64,000 nucleotides of DNA from contig JAIUJO010000230.1 in NCBI GenBank assembly GCA_023846275.1, positions 503,501 through 567,500 of the forward strand, given 5' to 3'. This document shows positions 60,910 through 64,000 of the stretch, one piece after another. The notes under the pieces are model-generated. The model saw nothing but the letters and a program-made list of their open reading frames with translations. It was not told the DNA's origin and did no database searches. Numbering within the stretch: the first letter of the stretch is position 1; each line of letters starts with the position of its first letter. A program made the translations under genes and the position numbers. The stretch comes from Vanilla planifolia. Taxonomy: Eukaryota > Streptophyta > Magnoliopsida > Asparagales > Orchidaceae.

Positions 60910-63900
60910 ATAAATGGACTGAATTATTTGATCAGGTTAATGAACTTACAAAGAAGTATAATGTTCAGCTTAGCAATTAGTTTAGAAATAACACATTGTG
61001 CTCAACCACAGAGGTAAACATTAAGGAAACATAAGGATAACAATTTGATACTGAGGCTAAACTTATATGCTTATTACCACAAAAAATATTGCTTATGTAT
61101 AAAAGAAAAATATATATTTTAATACTACGTTCTTTTTCTAGACTTCAGTAATACTTCACTTTCTTAATCTTTTTTCTTGCAATTGCTTAGATGTGGATTT
61201 TTGAAAATCTTAAAATCGCAATAACGCAACATTGTTCATAAAATAATTTGAAAATATTCTTTGGTAATTGGTACTCAACCATTATTTTATAACCGATTAT
61301 TTTATATCTCAAAAAGTGTACATTGAATTTTATTATTTTTTCCTTTTTAAGCATTATAATTCTTCTACTCTTTATTTCCTTCTAACATGGATTAAGAGAA
61401 AGGAATTCCCGCTCTAGTGCTTTGTTTTAGGAAAGGAAGAACACTCTTAGAGCTTACTATCAAGAGTTTTTTGTGTTTTGTTTGACACCATAATAAAGAA
61501 ATGAGGGTTGACTTCTTGTAAGAAAAAGGAATGATAATAAAGTTTGGGTTCATGAAAATGTATAGAGGGGTTTATGCTTTAAATTATGTAAATAACAACT
61601 ACAAAACTTTCTCCACTTATGAAGTAGCGAATAAGTACTGATAGGCTTATGCTTGGCAACTTAAGGGTAAATAAAGTCCACAGATTTGTTGGGCAAACTA
61701 GGTCATATTTGGCCAGCACTTCTCTTTAGTATATATTTATCTTTCATTTTTATTGATTCTTCAATTGTTTTTATAATTCCATGTAATGTTTTGGTGAACC
61801 ATTATGGTATTCCACAAAAGTATTTCAAGATTCTAATAATTCAAAATTCACTCCCATCTTGGGTTTAGCTATATGACATCTAGTGAGTTGAATTCCAAGC
61901 CTCACAAAAAGTATCATAATGGCCTTACACTAAAAGAAGGTATCAAATAATCCCATAAGGCCTTATGGTGGGTCAAAAGTAGAGATTGTATTAATGCTTA
62001 TATTATAAAAACTAAGAGCATGCAAATACACATTAATATAATTCATAAGAATCTTTTATGCATGAAATAAGATGAAAATTATAGTTAAATGTATGTATCA
62101 AGACAAGATAAATTTTACAGGACAACCCTAAATTGATAAATTATATTGTTAACTATGATTATTCATTGATTGCATAAGAAATTTAATAATTATATCATTA
62201 TTATTCATCATATCAATTGTGAAGTTTTTTAGAGAATAACTAACCCATTTTAACAATTAAGGTAATTTTGTTATATAAAAGATTCATGTTACGATCAAAC
62301 CATACTTATCATAACTTCAATTTGACTTGACTTATGCATCACTTGTGTAATAGACTTCAAAAAACATTAATATGTTTTAGTATAAATATATCACACATTA
62401 AGCATCATCTGGTTCATTTTGACACTTGATTGAATTGACTAACATTAAGTTAAAATGGTAATTTACAGTTATACGAAAGATAAAGTCTAATGCAAATATT
62501 TGTTATGATAATGTTATGAAATATACATCACTAGTAAGATACTAGTAAGATAAACAATTCTTAGTATCAAACATAAAATTTAATGGCCCTGGATACATGC
62601 ACATCATATGTAGGTAGAGACATTCATGTAGGAAAGGATTGTACTACTGAGTGTTATTACTTAGCAGTGCAATGCACAATGCACAATGCACAATGCCAAA
62701 AGACATAGGAGTTATGTGATGTGTGTCCTAATCAATGAGTGGAATTAGAGTGTTAAATACTCCTCTAAATGTAGCTTCTATTGGGTAAATCATGTGCAAT
62801 AACTCTTAGTGATGTAAGTTATGTGTATGTTCAAAAAACAATATGTTTATAATAGGAAATCTACGAAGATTTTTATGTATTGTGAGGGAAAAGGAGCTTT
62901 TATTAATTGTCATAAAACCATTTGGATGAAATTATTAGTATTAAAATTCCTTTAAAAAGGCCTCATTTTTCTCTCACACTGTAGTTAAGAAAAGTATGAT
63001 GGATTTCATTAGTATTCCATTGTATATGATCATTTCAATTAATGGGTGGTCTTTCATGGGACTTTAATTGAAATATTAAATTTCGAATATATTGAAGTGC
63101 CTTGCTATATTTCTATAACATAACACTTTCAGACCTTCAAAATAATAAAAATGTAATGATTTCTTTTCTAAATTCTAATCTCAATCTATTAGTGATATTA
63201 ATTGCATATCTATGTAATTAAATTAGGGTTGATGTTTTCCAAATTTAGTTGTGACTACATTCTTAAAAAACCCCTTGGCTCTATTTGTAAGGAAACATCT
63301 TAACTGAAGACTTTCTAATGAGCAGACGACTAGCAACCTTACATTGAGGTGTTGTAGTGCCACAACATGTAGCTGAAAAGTAATGCCTTTTTTTAGTAGA
63401 AATTGGAAGGATTTACTCCAATGCTTGGAGTAAATTGTGCTATTGAGGTAAATACTAGTTGTATTCTCTTTGTTAGAGGAGTGGGAACACATTTTTTTGG
63501 TTAAAGAATGTTGATCTAAAGCCTTCTCGTCCCACTCATGTCATGTGAAGAGTAATTATATAGTCTAGGTTATAGAATTCTTTGGGGTAGATGTTCAATA
63601 TGGTGTAATTGTTGAATATCTCGAAACTTTTAAGTGATTTACTCTATTACACTCTTCTTCATATTTTTTTTATGGACCAAAATGCTAAAAATAAAGAGCA
63701 AGCAAGATTTTGGATTATAAAAAGATTGATTAATTCCAATTATCCACCTCTGGTTACACAGAACAGCGAACAAGTTGTATCAAAGTAGATTGTTACGTTG
63801 ATTAGAGAACATCTCCATTCCATAAGCTTAACATCATTGAGTAGATCTTTTATAGCAAAATTACATTTTTTTAAAATTTGTAAATTCCCATTTGGGAGCA

Positions 63901-64000
63901 TGCTTAAGTACCTACCAATGTTCATGAGTCCACAATTTTCATTTTGGAACAATCCTTTACAACTATTTTGTCCAAAAAGTTGATATAAAGTTGAGGAAAT
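60910..64000. other. No recognisable gene
   Basis: AT-rich sequence with short frames only. The larger ones (63,223-63,492 minus; 63,740-63,952 minus with 63,798-63,983 plus on the opposite strand) resemble no protein family I know and cannot be separated from chance. A perfect 16-bp palindrome CCATAAGGCCTTATGG lies at 61,953-61,968, and an 11-bp duplication (CTAGTAAGATA) is at about 62,531. Confidence 0.3.
62669..62697. repeat. 7-bp microsatellite (AATGCAC)n
   Basis: AATGCAC is repeated three times without error from 62,671, with a partial fourth copy. It is a short simple repeat of no evident function. Confidence 0.9.

Noticed and set aside
61953..61968. Perfect palindrome CCATAAGGCCTTATGG as a binding site
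   Set aside because: Single occurrence with no promoter or gene beside it; palindromes of this size are expected occasionally in 64 kb.
63740..63983. Opposite-strand overlapping frames at the window end
   Set aside because: No recognisable family on either strand; one is probably the shadow of the other and both may be chance. The window edge prevents further reading.
1..64000. Short open frames of 60-93 codons outside the retrotransposon domains
   Set aside because: In sequence this AT-rich and this long, such frames occur by chance. None shows a recognisable domain, codon pattern or conservation between the duplicated arms.

Overview
This looks like intergenic DNA from a large plant genome. 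It is very AT-rich, has no intact long reading frame, and every coding signal I recognise is a decayed retrotransposon. Those signals are plant L1-type LINEs with a C-terminal RNase H, Ty3/Gypsy and Ty1/Copia elements, plus one possible SINE. I found no host gene, tRNA, rRNA or CRISPR array that I can support. Nothing narrows the species beyond a plant, probably an angiosperm.

The main structure is a large, old inverted duplication. The left arm runs from the window start to about 16,870. The right arm runs in reverse from about 51,390 down to about 36,710. Read in the same sense, both arms carry, in order: the end of a LINE (LINE-A), a segment ending in the RNase H of a second LINE (LINE-B), anonymous sequence, a presumed Gypsy LTR, the end of Gypsy integrase, and another LINE-A copy. 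The arms differ by two large indels. The left keeps about 5.2 kb of Gypsy gag/pol missing from the right. The right holds about 1.7 kb, with a primer-binding-site-like motif and a SINE-like A/B box pair, missing from the left. Paired LINE-A reverse transcriptases share the same in-frame stop and the same damaged catalytic motif, so that element was dead before it was duplicated.

Between the arms (16,880-36,700) lie Copia remains of one general type: a long internal fragment (16,880-19,340), a 3' fragment followed by a putative LTR start (22,795-24,430), and three partial copies head to tail (26,620-29,330). An extremely AT-rich block (31,200-34,430) and an interrupted 385-bp-period tandem duplication (35,979-36,698) complete the spacer.

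Right of the duplication come a second AT-rich block (51,391-54,500), several kb I cannot assign, and an LTR-promoter-like patch near 58,670. At 60,444-60,896 is a clearly younger, GC-richer, 5'-truncated LINE insertion with an intact 3' reading frame, a poly(A) tail and a 13-14 bp target-site duplication. The last 3 kb are unassigned.

I see no sign of a new defence, metabolic or regulatory system. The interest is in genome architecture. All homology calls come from reading translations and comparing segments by eye; no search was run.
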